64,000 bases of DNA from Monoplex corrugatus (Eukaryota; Mollusca; Gastropoda; Littorinimorpha; Ranellidae), in NCBI GenBank assembly GCA_030674185.1, contig CM060305.1, forward strand, positions 166,371,286 to 166,435,285, read 5' to 3'. Made by a program: the position numbers and the translations under genes. Of the stretch, positions 1 through 11,821 are shown piece by piece (within the stretch, counting starts at the first letter, position 1; each line of letters begins with the position of its first letter). Below the pieces are notes generated by a model. The model made no database searches. It was not told the DNA's origin and worked only from the letters and a program-made list of their open reading frames with translations.

Positions 1-298
1 GGACAATCATCACTGGGGCCAGAATCGGGTATCGGGTATCGCTAGACAGCAGCACCTGGCAGTGGGTATCCTTTCATCTTTTTCTCAACTGCCCAGTCAA
101 GTATTTTGCAGTTTAGTATAGTCTCTCACATTATCTGAGCTTGTGCACTTGTAAATGTAAGATATGGTTAATGGCATTTCAGAAAGATTAGCAGCAAGGA
201 CATTAAAGAGGAGTGAGCAGAAAATGGAATTAATTTGTATAATAATAAATATATATCCAGGTTGGTTTATGGAGAGGGGAAGAGAGAGATATATATAC

Positions 299-492
299 AA
301 TGGGGTTTCCAGGCTGTTATCAATTATAAATTAGCTGTTCATCATTTACTTGGTCAGTCAGTGCTAATGTATGTGTGGGGGACAGGGGTAGGTCATAAAC
401 AATGGGTGTTTTAGACAGTTATCACTTATAAATTAGCTATTTATCATTTATTTACTTGGTCAGTCAGTGCATGTGTGTGCATTGGGGGGGCT
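299..492. repeat. Imperfect tandem duplication, about 102-bp period
   Basis: Two copies, at about 299-400 and 401-492. Each runs from AATGGG through TTATCA, TTATAAATTAGCT and TTGGTCAGTCAGTGC to a G-rich stretch. The copies differ by several substitutions and small indels, so the duplication is not recent. Confidence 0.7.
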
Positions 493-1249
493 ATAGTCGT
501 AAATGTAATATTAAAAATTTTATTGTCATCTGTAATAAAGATGTCTCTGGCTGTTTATTGGTAGTTTTATTGTTGGAATTACCTAATTCAGTTCTGTACA
601 GTGTTCATTTTAAAGAGGTCTGAAAACATCTATCATTTCAAGAATGATTATAAAGTACATAGCTGACTGTCAAGGTCATTAAACTGTTGCACAGTACAGT
701 GCAGAAATTCTAATTTAATGTGTTTAACTTTAAGATTTATAAGTTCATATATATATTAGGCTATTTTGGAAATCTAGACAATATGATTGGTCACTAGTAA
801 TACTAGGCTGCTTGAGGTTTGTTGTTGTTGTTTGCAGTTGTGTCTGTTGTTGTTTTTCTGCAGTTGTGTCTAATAATACTGGTACTCGCTCATTCCTGCC
901 AATGTTCAAATCTTTAAGAAATATGCCATTATGGTTGTCTTTTATGTTGGTTTCATGCATTTAGTTTGTTTGTTTGTTTTTGTTTTGTTGTTGTTGTTTT
1001 TTTCTTTTAATTTGACTAGATCAGATGGCTGTGTATATAAGAGAACTTTGACCTACACTGCACATATGTCTTTCTTTGTGAGAAATGTTATACTGATCAG
1101 TGTGAGAATGTGATTTTTTTTATAACTTTTTTTAATTCATCTTTTGCTTCACAACAAATGGATATCTAACACACAATGTGGCAATGAAAAAAGACAAACA
1201 AACAAACAAAAATTATACACATATGAAAAGACAATGTTGACATATGAAC

Positions 1250-1454
1250 TCCATATAGCATACAGAATATACATAATGATATTTTAATTTATACCCTGGA
1301 AGTTTGAAAATGAACATCAAGGTCTAAGCACATGTCAACATTTCTACTCCATATAGCATACAGAATATATATAAAACATAATGATATTTTAATTTATACC
1401 CTGGAAGTTTGAAAATGAACATCAAGGTCTAAGCACAGGTCAACATTTCCCCTA
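1250..1454. repeat. Tandem duplication, about 98-bp period
   Basis: Copy one is 1250-1347 and copy two about 1348-1454. Both start TCCATATAGCATACAGAAT and include TTTATACCCTGGAAGTTTG and ATCAAGGTCTAAGCACA. They are nearly identical apart from an 8-9-base insertion in copy two, which suggests a fairly recent event in non-coding DNA. Confidence 0.85.
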
Positions 1455-2269
1455 TGAACCCGTTTCACAAACCACATCCCTTTGCTGAACGATAATGAAG
1501 CATCAGTGAACAATGTGATAACAGAAATGATATCAGTTTACACATATAACAAGACGAGTATTGTTCGCATAGAAACAACCAATAACTCACAAAACATATA
1601 AGACAGTATGAGTGTTCTATTCAATGATGGTTTTATTATGTAGGCTGCATCAAAGTTCAAGAATATATCATGAAGAAAATCTGTTTTCTGTGGGGAGAAC
1701 ATTGGCATGTATTTGTTCCTCTGAGCATTAAAAATGGACGAGTGAAACTTTATTTTGGCATTGTTCAGTTTTGAATCTGTGATTTAGCATTCTTTGAAAG
1801 TATTGTAAAATTTGGAACACATTTGTCTACTTTGCACTTATTTATATACAAATGATTTGTGAATGTGAAAAATATTGATATAACAAATTGAGCACTAGAT
1901 ATGAATGAAGAAGTGACTGATAAGTAAACGATGATGATTATGTATTAAGATTATGGATGAGGAACTGATTGTTCAAGTGCCTGTGCTGTGCAGTAGTGTG
2001 ACTGGAAGAGCGAAAAGCAGGCATAGATTGATGATTTAGAGTGGCACTCAGTGTCAGAACCAGTGCCAGAAGCTCACAAAATCACACCAGGAAGCAGTAG
2101 TAGCCCCAGCATTGGAGACTTGCATGCCTCCGTGGCGCCAGAGAATCAGTTTTGAGCTAGACATGGTGATAAGACCACTATAAAGAAGCCAGAAGTGGGG
2201 GTTGGGTGGGGTGGGGTGGTGAATCTATTAGTCTCAAAGTCTGCCTCTGGTTTTTGGACAAGCCTTAAT

Positions 2270-2292
2270 CCTCTCTCTCTCTCTTCTCTCTC

Positions 2293-2340
<48 letters not shown>
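2270..2340. repeat. Compound (CT)n/(GT)n microsatellite
   Basis: A pyrimidine tract of CT repeats is followed directly by about 20 GT repeats ending in GCGCGC. Further GT-rich and GA-rich sequence continues to about 2450. Peptides readable through it are artefacts of the dinucleotide repeat. Confidence 0.9.
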
Positions 2341-2832
2341 CATGCACATTATGTATGTGCACATGTATGTCTGTGTGCAAACATTAACACATGTATGTGT
2401 GTGTATGTGGGCATTAACACGTGTGTGCGCGTGTGAGAGAGAGAGAGAGATGTGGGGTGGGAAACAGATGGAGGGGCAGTCAGAGCTGTCAGATTACAGG
2501 CGCTGTCTTCTGTGACCCCACTGAACTGGTCCCCGGTGCCCCTCTCCCTTATCTTCCTTGCCTTCTCATTCAGTTAATGGGATTGTGCAAGCCTGCACAG
2601 TGCATGGAATTGATCAGAGACATACACAGCAAGATAGGTAACTTGCACTGTGGCAACCTTACTGTAATGGTTTCGCTGTGACATCCCAGCATACACAGCA
2701 CTGTACAGGGCTTGGGCCTGCACAGACCACAAATTTTTGTGGCTCTGAAACACACTGTGTATGGTATGCACACTGACTTTGAGTTCGAGTTTGGATCTTA
2801 ATCAAGAGGGATTCATTGTACTCGTATAATCA

Positions 2833-4290
2833 CATATCATCATCATCATCATCATCATATGCCTTGCCGCATGGCATTGGTGATCATGGCCCTCCTCACA
2901 AATCTATCCCCTATCGCTGCAAGTACATCTCCCACTCTCTCAGTCTTCAGCCACTCTGCAAGTCCATCCAGTATTTTCTCCCTGGGTATACCTGGTGTTC
3001 TCTCTGCCTCCAGCTTTCCTGTTGTGACCATGTCTTCTAATTCCCCTTTCTGCATAAAATGTCCCATAAATGTTGCTTGTCTTTTCCTAATCTTCTTTAT
3101 TAATGATCTTCTTGTGTCTGCCTCCTTCAAGACTGTCTTATTTGTTTTCTTTGCTGTTCATGGAACTCTCAACATTCTTCTAAGAAACCACAGTTCAGTA
3201 ACCTTGATTTTGTTTAGCCTTTGCGTATTGACTGTCCACACCTCATAACCATACAACAGTATCGGTTCTGTAAAACTTTGAAGAACTCTCTTCCTGATGT
3301 TAATTGATAAGCATTTGTTGGTAAGAAGAATCCTTTTCATCTTCTTGAAGGCTGTTTTGGCTTGGCCAATTCTGCTGGCTATTTTAGATGTGCATCTACT
3401 GTCTGGTGAGATGACCGTACCCAGATATTTATTAAACTTACCAACCTGTCTCAAACTAGTCAAAGTTGTGCTATTTGCTGTTATTTTGCATGAAGGGATT
3501 TTTTGTTTTTTTACCGATTACCATGACTTCAGCCTTCTTGCTATTTAGCTCCAGCCCTTTATTTTTGCTTTGTGTTTTAATTATATTGACAAGGTTTTGT
3601 AGGTCTTTTTTATTTTCTGCAATTAGCATGGTGTCATCTGTGTAACAAATGTGTATCATTCTTCCTCCAACCGTTATCCCAGGGCATTCTTCTGGGTTTC
3701 TCATGATGGTTTCACTTTAAAGTGAAAACTGATCAGGTGACAGAACACAACCCTGCCTGACCCTTCTGTTTATGTTTTGGAAAGAGCTTATATCGTTTTC
3801 TATTCTCATTGCTGCTCTTTGTACCAAATATATATTTCTGCTTATTCTTGGATCTTTTCCATCGGTATTGAGCCTTTCTAGTTGGTTGATTAATTCTTCA
3901 TGCCTTACCCGATCAAAAGCCTTGGTATAATCAACAAAGCATAAAAATATATCTGTATTCAACTCTACTGACCTCTTTATGATAGTTCTTAGGATGTATA
4001 TGACATTAATAGTTCCTTTCCCTTCAACGAACCCACACTGTTCTTCTGCTATTTCTCTTTTGATTCTGTGCCTTGTTCTCATCATGATTATGCCTAATTT
4101 CCTTATAGGATTTTTGTTACATGACTTATCAAACAGATTGTACGATGTGGTTTGCATTCTATAGCTCCTGTTTCTTTGGAAGTGCAGTGAAATTTGATTT
4201 TGACACATCTTTGGAGATGTTTCCGGTGTCATTAATTTCATTTAGGACTGTTATTTATAATCCCATATGTGCTCCACCATATCTGCCATC
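2833..4290 (-). mobile_element. Decayed non-LTR retrotransposon (RTE-like LINE), reverse transcriptase to 3' end
   Basis: Read on the minus strand, this encodes the middle and C-terminal parts of a LINE reverse transcriptase, broken by frame changes. About 3717-4241 gives EQCGFVEGKGT, then FVDYTKAFDRVRHEELI, then VRQGCVLSP, the standard RT blocks. About 3471-3704 carries the active-site block as CYTDDTMLIAE (YTDD where YADD is usual). About 3158-3463 gives ILLYGYEVWT. About 2855-3130 gives the C-terminal GHFMQKGELEDMVTTGKLE. The element ends in a run of CAT/ATG triplets at 2836-2858, a simple 3' tail typical of RTE-type LINEs. The 5' boundary near 4290 is uncertain because the similarity fades. 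In-frame breaks show the copy is dead. The same 3' end recurs at 14856-15143. Confidence 0.85.
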
Positions 4291-4344
4291 AGTTATCTGG
4301 CAGACTCTGTGAGACTATGCAAAACACTGGCAAGGTCTTGAAAT

Positions 4345-4460
4345 GGGGAGTGTGGGGGAGGGGGGGGGGAGGACGTGTGAAACACTAACCTGACACCACC
4401 AGAGTGATGGAAACATTAACTAGATTGGCAGTGAACAGGTCAATTTTTAATGTTTTGAGT
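4345..4460 (-). mobile_element. SINE body relic
   Basis: This stretch has the same order of blocks as the complete SINE at 56773-57023. A G-rich stretch is followed by CTGACACCACCAGA, then a motif with AACATTAA in place of ATGTTAAAA, then a TTTTTAAT block. No tRNA-like head or target duplication was found, so it is a partial and old copy. The strand follows the better copy. Confidence 0.45.
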
Positions 4461-4786
4461 TGGGATTGGGCTCGGGGTTACAGATCTTCTGTCCACAGTT
4501 CTGTCAAAAGAACCAGCATTGTATGGATGGTAGTGACTAAGTCAAATAACTGAGGGTTTGATCACCACTGATGCTGTAATTTGGTCACTCGCTAGACTAA
4601 TCAAATGTGAATGAACTTGTTTGACTTGGGTCTTTAGACCTGCCATTTGCTGAATCATTGCAAATGCAGACAGGGTAATTCTTTTTGATTGGAATGTTAA
4701 TTTATGCCTTGACTACCAAACACGTCAGCAACAACAGAATCCACACATACATATCAGTGGAGAACATGAGTACAAGCATATTGCAC

Positions 4787-4943
<157 letters not shown>

Positions 4944-5146
4944 CATGTATAAACGGAAAAATATAGAAATTAAAAAGCATAAGTAGATTTAGAGTGAAAA
5001 TTGCTTTTACTACAGAAATATTTTCATTTCCGATACTTTGCCTAGCTTTTTCAGTCATTGCAGTGCTGAAATTTCATAATTTTTGTTTTATGTTAAAAAT
5101 TTCTTACTTTTTGTCAATGTTAAAATGTCCTCAATTTTTGTTTCAG

Positions 5147-5197
5147 AGTGACTCTTTACAATACTTCATGACTCAGCTGGACCGGATAGGAGAACAG
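5147..5197 (+). CDS. G protein alpha subunit, G12/13 class: internal exon
   Basis: This 51-base exon encodes SDSLQYFMTQLDRIGEQ. The block matches the end of the helical domain of G12/13 alpha subunits just before switch I, where vertebrate G alpha 13 has a similar DxVKYFLDNLDKLGEP segment. The exon follows a pyrimidine-rich tract ending TTTCAG and is followed by GTATTC. It starts and ends on whole codons (phase 0 at both ends). Joined to 7103, the protein reads ...[18 protein letters not shown]..., which is continuous with the family pattern. A long (GT)n tract starts only six bases after the splice donor. The function is stated under the terminal exon. The exons encoding the N-terminus and P-loop were not found in the window. 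Confidence 0.85.
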
Positions 5198-5200
5198 GTA

Positions 5201-5312
<112 letters not shown>

Positions 5313-5751
5313 GAGTGAGTGTGGGCACTCTTATTTTGTGTTTCTGCTTGCTTGTTTGTGTGTTTTTGCATTGTTAAAATGCATACTCAAAGTAATCTTT
5401 CATGACACTGACACTCTGTCAGTGTTGTTCGCTTAGGATATCAATCATTACAGATAGATTGGTGCAGTAACTGCAGTGATGATAGGGCTGTTCAGAGTCC
5501 ACAGTTTCATTTGAGTTGAGAAATGTTGACTTCATATGATAAATTTCAGAAGTGGGGAAAGGGAAGTGAAACTGCTGTTTTCCAGATATTTAATTCAGAG
5601 GTTTGTAAAGGAAAAAACCAAAAAAACAAACACGTGTAGTACATGCATGCACTCACTCATTCATGCTTCACACACGTATGCATGCACACTCACTTTGTGA
5701 GATCAGATGTGTGACTGTCCCACTTGGAATGAGTCTTGCGCGCCACGTGAA

Positions 5752-5790
5752 CACACACACACGCACACAAGCACACACGCACACAAGCAC

Positions 5791-5882
<92 letters not shown>
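5752..5882. repeat. (CA)n microsatellite
   Basis: CA repeats have GCAC interruptions up to about 5795 and are pure afterwards to 5882. The tract lies inside the G alpha intron. Confidence 0.95.
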
Positions 5883-5885
<3 letters not shown>

Positions 5886-5994
5886 TCCAGTGATACACTA
5901 GCATACTGTAGTGTTCCTCCCCCCACTTTTTGTATGTTGTCTTGAGATCAGATGTGTGACTGTCCAACTTGGATTGAGTCTTAAATTCCTTGCA

Positions 5995-6363
5995 TTAACC
6001 CTTTGACTCCCACACCCTATCCATCAGCTGCAAAAACAACCCTTTGATTCCCTCACCCTATCCACAGCTCATGCAGGAATGTGGATAGGGTGAGGAATCA
6101 AAGGTTGCAGGAAGCTGTGGATAGGTGAGGAATCAAAGGTTTGCAGGAAGCTGTGATAGGGTGAGGGAATCAAAGGGTTGCAGGAAGCTGTGGATAGGGT
6201 GAGGGAATCAAAGGGTTGCAGGAAGCTGTGGATAGGGTGAGGGAATCAAAGGGTTGCAGGAAGCTGTGGATAGGGTGAGGGAATCAAAGGGTTACGTTTT
6301 TATTGTCCTAGCATGGTTGATAATGCAGGATGCTGGTGGACAGGGTGCAGGAGTCAAAGGGTT
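5995..6363 (-). mobile_element. TTAA-bounded palindromic MITE, internally expanded copy
   Basis: The left end reads TTAACCCTTTGACTCC and the right end GGAGTCAAAGGGTT, with the short arm on the left and the long arm on the right (orientation opposite to the copy at 13500). The central palindrome has expanded into a tandem array of a 38-bp unit containing GGAAGCTGTGGATAGGG and GAGGGAATCAAAGGG. Unit starts are seen at 6179, 6217 and 6255, and more divergent copies lie to the left. The final TTAA has decayed to TTCA. Confidence 0.85.
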
Positions 6364-7102
6364 CAATTTCACGGGGGAGGGGGGGGGGGGTTGCTGTTTC
6401 TGAAAGCACACGGTGGAAACGGTTTTTAAATCTGACAATGGCCGAGTTACAGTGATCTGCTCATGGCATCCAATTGGACAGCGGCTTTGAGAAAATTGAG
6501 TGCAAGCGTTTTCAGACTTATAAGTGCAGAAATTTCCCAAGCAGCCATACATCAATTTTACTGAAATTTTAACCAGAGGTAGAGAGTATTTGATGTCTGT
6601 TTTCTCAGCAATTAGTTGTTATTCATGTGTTGCAAAAAGCTTATATAACTAAGTGGAGGAATAATTTCATTTCAGTCATAATCCCCAAATCGACAAAAAT
6701 CACCTTCCTTTTCACTGTTAGTGCCAGGCAATGTCAGTGAGCTTATGACTCATTCCATGCTGGTCAGTCTCCTATATTGATTTTAAGGGTGCTTTGTGTG
6801 GTAGGGTGAACATTTCTGTAGGGAGAAAAATGCTGGTAGTAGTAAGGGAACAAACAGAAACTAAACAGAAGGAAGTAATTTTGGAATGGAAAACACCATT
6901 AGAATTAAACAAGGAACAAACTTGATGAATTAAACAGGCTCAGACTTAAAAGAATATAAGAGTTTTAAAAAGGAGGTATATTTGAGATGTAGAATAAAAA
7001 CAGACAATTTGAGACTAAAAGTTTTTTGATTGGTGTGTGTGAAATTGTACCACAAACTTGCTATGAAATTGACACTATGTGTGCGTGTGGCTGTGTGTGC
7101 AG

Positions 7103-7672
7103 AACTACATGCCCACCAAGCAAGACATCCTGCTGGCGCGTAAAGCCACCAAAGGAATTTCAGAGCACAATATCCACATCAAGGGCATACCCTTCCTCTT
7201 CATTGATGTCGGGGGCCAAAGGTCACAAAGACAGAAGTGGTATCAGTGTTTTGTGGGCATCACATCCATTCTCTTTTTAGTTGCATCGTCAGAGTTTGAC
7301 CAAGTCCTCATGGAGGATCGGAAGACCAACCGCTTGCAAGAGTCATGTGACATCTTTGAAACAATTATCAATAACAAGTCATTCAGTGGTGTCTCCATTA
7401 TTCTCTTTTTGAATAAGATGGACTTGCTGCAAGAGAAAATTCAACATGTCAACGTAGGAGACTATTTCCCTGACTTTCAAGGGAGTCCTAGAGACATCAC
7501 AGCAGTGAAGGCTTTTGAGCTCCATCTGTTTGATTCACGTCGCCGTGAGCGAACCAAGCCCTTATTTCATCACTTCACAACTGCCATCGACACGGAGAAC
7601 ATCAAGCATGTGTTTCAGGATGTAAAAGACACCATCTTGCATGATAATCTGCGTTCTTTGATGTTGCAGTAG
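7103..7672 (+). CDS. G protein alpha subunit, G12/13 class: terminal coding exon
   Basis: This exon encodes the last 189 residues of a heterotrimeric G protein alpha subunit of the G12/13 class. These bind GTP, are activated by membrane receptors and signal mainly through RhoGEFs to Rho. It follows TGTGTGCAG and starts with a whole codon (AAC). Visible motifs, in exon residues, are [12 protein letters not shown] (about 8-19, switch I with the catalytic Arg and the Mg-binding Thr kept), DVGGQR (about 35-40, G3), [17 protein letters not shown] (a class-typical block), FLNKMD (G4, base specificity), FTTAIDTEN (G5 region) and the C-terminus [14 protein letters not shown], a G12/13 hallmark. Switch II is unusual: SQRQKW where the family normally has SERKKW or SERKRW. 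The segment after NKMD is also divergent. The stop is TAG at 7670. The reading is open and well conserved, so I take it as functional, though a pseudogene cannot be excluded without the upstream exons. Confidence 0.93.
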   Translation, partial: NYMPTKQDILLARKATKGISEHNIHIKGIPFLFIDVGGQRSQRQKWYQCFVGITSILFLVASSEFDQVLMEDRKTNRLQESCDIFETIINNKSFSGVSIILFLNKMDLLQEKIQHVNVGDYFPDFQGSPRDITAVKAFELHLFDSRRRERTKPLFHHFTTAIDTENIKHVFQDVKDTILHDNLRSLMLQ

Positions 7673-9340
7673 TGCCATAGGGCTCATCATATTTATAATG
7701 TTTATGACTTTTTTTTTGTTTTTTGCATTGATTCCCATTACAAATACAGATTTTTTCTGCCAGGAATGCGCTTCTCCATTAGTCCTGGACCTACAGTGTG
7801 ACATATAAATCAGGTTCAGACTTATAACTCAATAAACTTGCTCTTTTCATGATAACCAGATTCTTAGGGTGATAATTGTGCCTGAATTATGACTTATGTT
7901 TGCTGAGGGAAAAATTGCATCTTGTTGATGATTCCTAGGTTCCGGGATTGCTACGTCTGTTGACAGATTTTATATAGGTCCATGTTTCTGGAAGCATGGT
8001 GGGCTTTGTTTTAAACACGTAATTTAGTTTTGAAATTTCTTTTTACTTTATTGGTTAAGTTACTAGTTGAAAAAGGGATTGAGACCTGCTGGCTGCAGTT
8101 ATAATCTGTGCTTTGAATCACATTTTTAGCTTCCTTTTAGTTAAAGAAATACTGACATTTTATGAGATCATTTTAAAAATTGTTTATTTGTGTGCTTCTT
8201 TCATACTGGGAAAAAGACTAACACAAGTAGACTGGACTTACTTTTTTTTCTAGTTAATCATTTTGACAGATGAATTGATCGCTTAATTATTGAATCAGCT
8301 TACTGTTGACTGGTGATAACACCGTGCTGCATGATTAGATCTGTATATTTAGTATATGTGTATGTTATGTATATTCCTATATATTATGTTTTATGTTGTT
8401 TTTACTTTTTATATACATATGCATGTATATATAATTTCTAATTAAGCATTTATTCATCCTCTTGTAAATTAGTGCATCATAGCAAAGAAAAGGTTATGCT
8501 CCACCAAATTAGAAAACAAACAAACAAACAAAAAAGAAAATTTCCCAAGATACGCTGTGGAGGCTTTTTTCCATGCAGACAGTACATTAAACTGTTACAT
8601 GTGGCTAATGGAGTAATGCAATTGATTTAGGGGAAAAAAGTTTGACTTCTGTGAGGCTTAGCTTGTAGGATAGTGCTCCATGCATGCTTGAGTTTTTGTC
8701 TTTGAATGAGTGGTTTGAAACAAAACAGTATAATAGTTCAGTGCTCAAGCGATCAGCGTAAATGTAGATCTCTCATGTGTCTTCTGCTCAAAAATTTTTA
8801 AAACACTTTTTAATTATGCTTTTGTTTGAAGAGCTTTGTTTGCTTTTGATTTGCACAAACTGCAGGTCTGTTTTGAAGTTGAAATTATAGCCTTTAGGCT
8901 CTGGTCAATCACTGTGCCTTCTTTATGTAAGCATATCTTGTCTCTTTGTTGGCCGTTCACATGAGCAAACACTAGTTTAGTCCAAGTGTCATGTAATGCA
9001 GCTGTTAGCACTTAATGGTATATTGGTAGCAATGAATAGCCGTCGTCTCTGTTCAAAGATGATCTCTGCATGACTTCCGTAATATTCTCTTATGTTTTTT
9101 TGAAGAAGTTTGCATTTTGCTTTTTGTAGCCAGAATTTTTCTCCCTTTTGATAGTTTGTGTCAAGCGTCTATAAATGTACGTGTTACCCTTCACTTTTTA
9201 TAGCCAGATTTTTCCTCCCTCTATAGATTATGTCAGGTGTCTGTAAATTTATGAATACATGTGTTGCCCTGCTGGAGTGGGTCAGCCCAGTATGCCAGTG
9301 TTCATACATGTATGTCTGAATGACAAAACACAGGGACAGA
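7673..9340 (+). other. Probable 3' UTR and flank of the G alpha gene
   Basis: This is T-rich, non-coding sequence directly after the stop codon. A poly(A) signal is present at 7831-7836, but similar T-rich sequence continues far beyond it, so a longer 3' UTR is possible. Apart from AT-rich runs around 8340-8430 I see no further structure. Confidence 0.45.
7831..7836 (+). terminator. Candidate poly(A) signal for the G alpha gene
   Basis: AATAAA lies 159 bases after the stop codon, in the context ACTCAATAAACTTGC. It is the first canonical signal downstream. Cleavage would be expected 10-30 bases later. Confidence 0.45.
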
Positions 9341-9345
9341 ACCTA

Positions 9346-9440
9346 CCTGACTGAAGAAGGCTGAGTGACAAATCGAGTCAAACGATTTTTATTTTAACTC
9401 CAAAACGGATCATTGTTCTAGATATTTTTCTTTGGTACAC
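9346..9440 (+). mobile_element. Possible retroelement terminal relic with a CTGAAGAAGGC motif
   Basis: The sequence contains ACTGAAGAAGGCTGAG, a short spacer, then GAGTCAAACGATTTTT. This resembles the conserved segment seen at the ends of many invertebrate Penelope-like and related elements, where CTGANGA and GAAAC flank a stem. Here the second half is altered (CAAAC) and no open frame adjoins. The identification is tentative. Confidence 0.25.
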
Positions 9441-9861
9441 AACTGCAGGATCAGAAAGTAGTTTTTAAATGCATTTTGTTTTTATTTGATTCTCTCCAAA
9501 CTGTTGAAGATTTTAATTAATTATGTCTGTCAGAAGTAGTAAAGGTTGGCAGCTGGTGTGTCAGGAAATCTACAGTTCATGACTGCTCTGGTGATGTACA
9601 GTGTATAGCATGACTTCACAATTGCCAGTATGTTGTTGACACATACCATGCATCGATAGAGTAGGTTGATATTTTGCTCAGCATTGCAGATACATGTATA
9701 TATATATTTATCAGCTGCTAAGTTAGAAGGTTTTACTCTTTGAAAGCTCTTCCTTTCCTTAAAAAGTTACGGTCAGATGCTTATATCATTGTTGGTATTG
9801 TTCGAAAACTTAAAGATGTTTGTGAACTAAGTCACACTGGTCAGCAGCAAAGGCAGAGTGA

Positions 9862-10038
9862 CAACAAACATTTACACTTGACGAAGTATTGGAAGAAGTT
9901 CTTCAGAATGCTGACATTGATGATGAAGATTTTGGTCATAAATAAGTTTAACTTTGTAAATTTGATGCCAGTGAGAATGACAAAGATTTTAATATGGCAG
10001 AAGCACAACTTGATAATGATTTTGACATGCTTGGGTGA
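9862..10038 (+). pseudogene. Acidic transposase-like N-terminal relic (piggyBac-like?)
   Basis: One frame reads TFTLDEVLEEVLQNADIDDEDFGHK, then two TAA stops, then FDASENDKDFNMAEAQLDNDFDMLG and a stop. Its composition (a short hydrophobic helix followed by Asp/Glu-rich segments) and the opening TFT..EV pattern resemble the start of the decayed frame at 44493 inside a TTAA-bounded element, read there as TFTAAEVAELIMQASSEDDLDID. That style is common at the N-terminus of piggyBac-type transposases. No catalytic domain follows, and no clear TTAA termini were found around it. The two in-frame stops make it non-functional. It could also be an unrelated acidic open stretch. Confidence 0.3.
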
Positions 10039-10039
10039 A

Positions 10040-11100
10040 AGCCTGGTTCAGTATTTGCAAATTATAATACTACAAAAGAAAAATATGTTTTTAATTTCTA
10101 TTTCATTTAATATGTATTTTTACAGTTGTTAACAAATCTGCAATAATTTTGGAAATGTGAATAAACAAAACTCATAGTTGTAATTTTAAAATATTGGGTT
10201 TTGATTATTTTATGTGACTGTGAAAAAAATATAGAGTAAATTTAGAAAAGGACTTATGCGTCTGGAAAAAGTTGAGTGAAGGATTTATATGTCTGGAAAA
10301 AGTTGAGTTCCTAAACGTAACATTAGATATTTCTTCTTTTGTCTCTTTTTCATAAGGCTTAGTTTCAGTCTTAAAATAAATTCTGAAATAAGAAGAGGAG
10401 GTGGAGAAAGAGAAAGAAAGTTTCATAATGAGACCAAAGTGTATGTATATTGTTATGACAGCACATGTGTGCATGTGTATACAAACCTAGCTAATCACTG
10501 ATTCAGTGATGGCTTTTATATTGGCTATTTATTACTTGCTTTTTCAATACTGGTTTTACTTCAGTCTGTTCCCATTGTGTGGTATTGTTCTACAGATCTG
10601 TTGATCAGAGTTATGTATCTATAGGTATGGTAGATTTGGTATGCTAAAAGTAAAACAGTTTAAAACAACATGATTCCCCCAAACTTTGAATATAAGGATA
10701 ATGGCTACTTTTCATTAATGTTTATAATTTCTCATTTATTGTGAGGTAATGGCTGCTTTTCTTTAATTTTTGTAATTTCTCATTTATAACCCATTAGTTT
10801 TGTGACTATATGATTTTGAATGTACTTAGCATGTTTTTTAAGATTGTATATTTAAAGATTGCGGTGTTCCAGAATAGTGCTGCTGTTACTTGTAAAACAA
10901 ACAAAACCAAGCAGAAAAAAACATTGTGGAAGTCTTTTTTCTTCTTCTGTTTACTGAGAAAACTGTTGTTCTGCCATTTTAGCAATAGCAAGAAACAAAA
11001 ACAAAAAGAATTTTGGAAATTGCATTGATAGTCTTTGATTTCAGTTCTAGAACACATATATGAAGTTTGATGTCTGATTCCACTTAAATTTTAAGACTTT
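10040..11100. other. AT-rich non-coding stretch with small duplications
   Basis: This stretch has no coding signal. A roughly 30-bp duplication built on TGTCTGGAAAAAGTTGAG lies at about 10245-10312. A roughly 48-bp duplication built on AATGGCT...AATTTCTCATTTAT lies at about 10698-10795. Confidence 0.5.
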
Positions 11101-11228
11101 AAAGTTAGGGTTTGTTAATTGAGAGACTGACATATTGCCCGCATACATACATGTGCTCTCTCTCTCTCTCCCTCTTTTTCTGTCTCATTCTCTCTCTGAA
11201 AATGCACGCGCGTGTATGCATGCACGCG

Positions 11229-11266
11229 CGCACACACACACACACGCATGCACACACACACACACA

Positions 11267-11351
<85 letters not shown>
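11229..11351. repeat. (CA)n microsatellite
   Basis: CA repeats have CGCG and CATG interruptions at the left edge and one CACC interruption near 11271. They follow a CT-rich tract at about 11155-11200. Confidence 0.95.
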
Positions 11352-11353
<2 letters not shown>

Positions 11354-11821
11354 GCTCAATGTAATTTAGATTATCAATGTCAGACAGCCTTTTCAAGAGA
11401 GCACTGAATATTACTAATTCCATCTCTTACTGTCTAAAATTGCTATTCCGTCTTCTGAAAGCAAACCTCCATCAAACTAAACTGGGTGAATCTGCAGGAT
11501 TGACTGAGACTTCATTCTCTGAAATTTCGTCCTGATCACAGCACCAATGAGCTCCATTAGGTCAGTAAGTTAGTTAGAGTGATGTGCTGAAAACACAGAG
11601 GTCTTAGGTTTGACCCCAGTATGGACCATATGAATTTATGCGGTCTGGCTGGCTGTGTTGATAAGCCATGGACTCCAGGTCCGATGTCTCAAGTTCCATC
11701 CCAACCTGCACCCAAAAAGGCACCAAGTCATCCTGGTGGTGTCAGCTTAGTATTTTACAGATCCTGTTCTTTCTTCCCTCCCACCTCATTTATTCCACAT
11801 CATTTCAAGCCTTGCCATTGC

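Noticed and set aside
2855..2880. CAT triplet runs as independent microsatellites (also at 24389 and 15131)
   Set aside because: Each lies exactly at the 3' end of a LINE fragment and is better explained as the element's tail.
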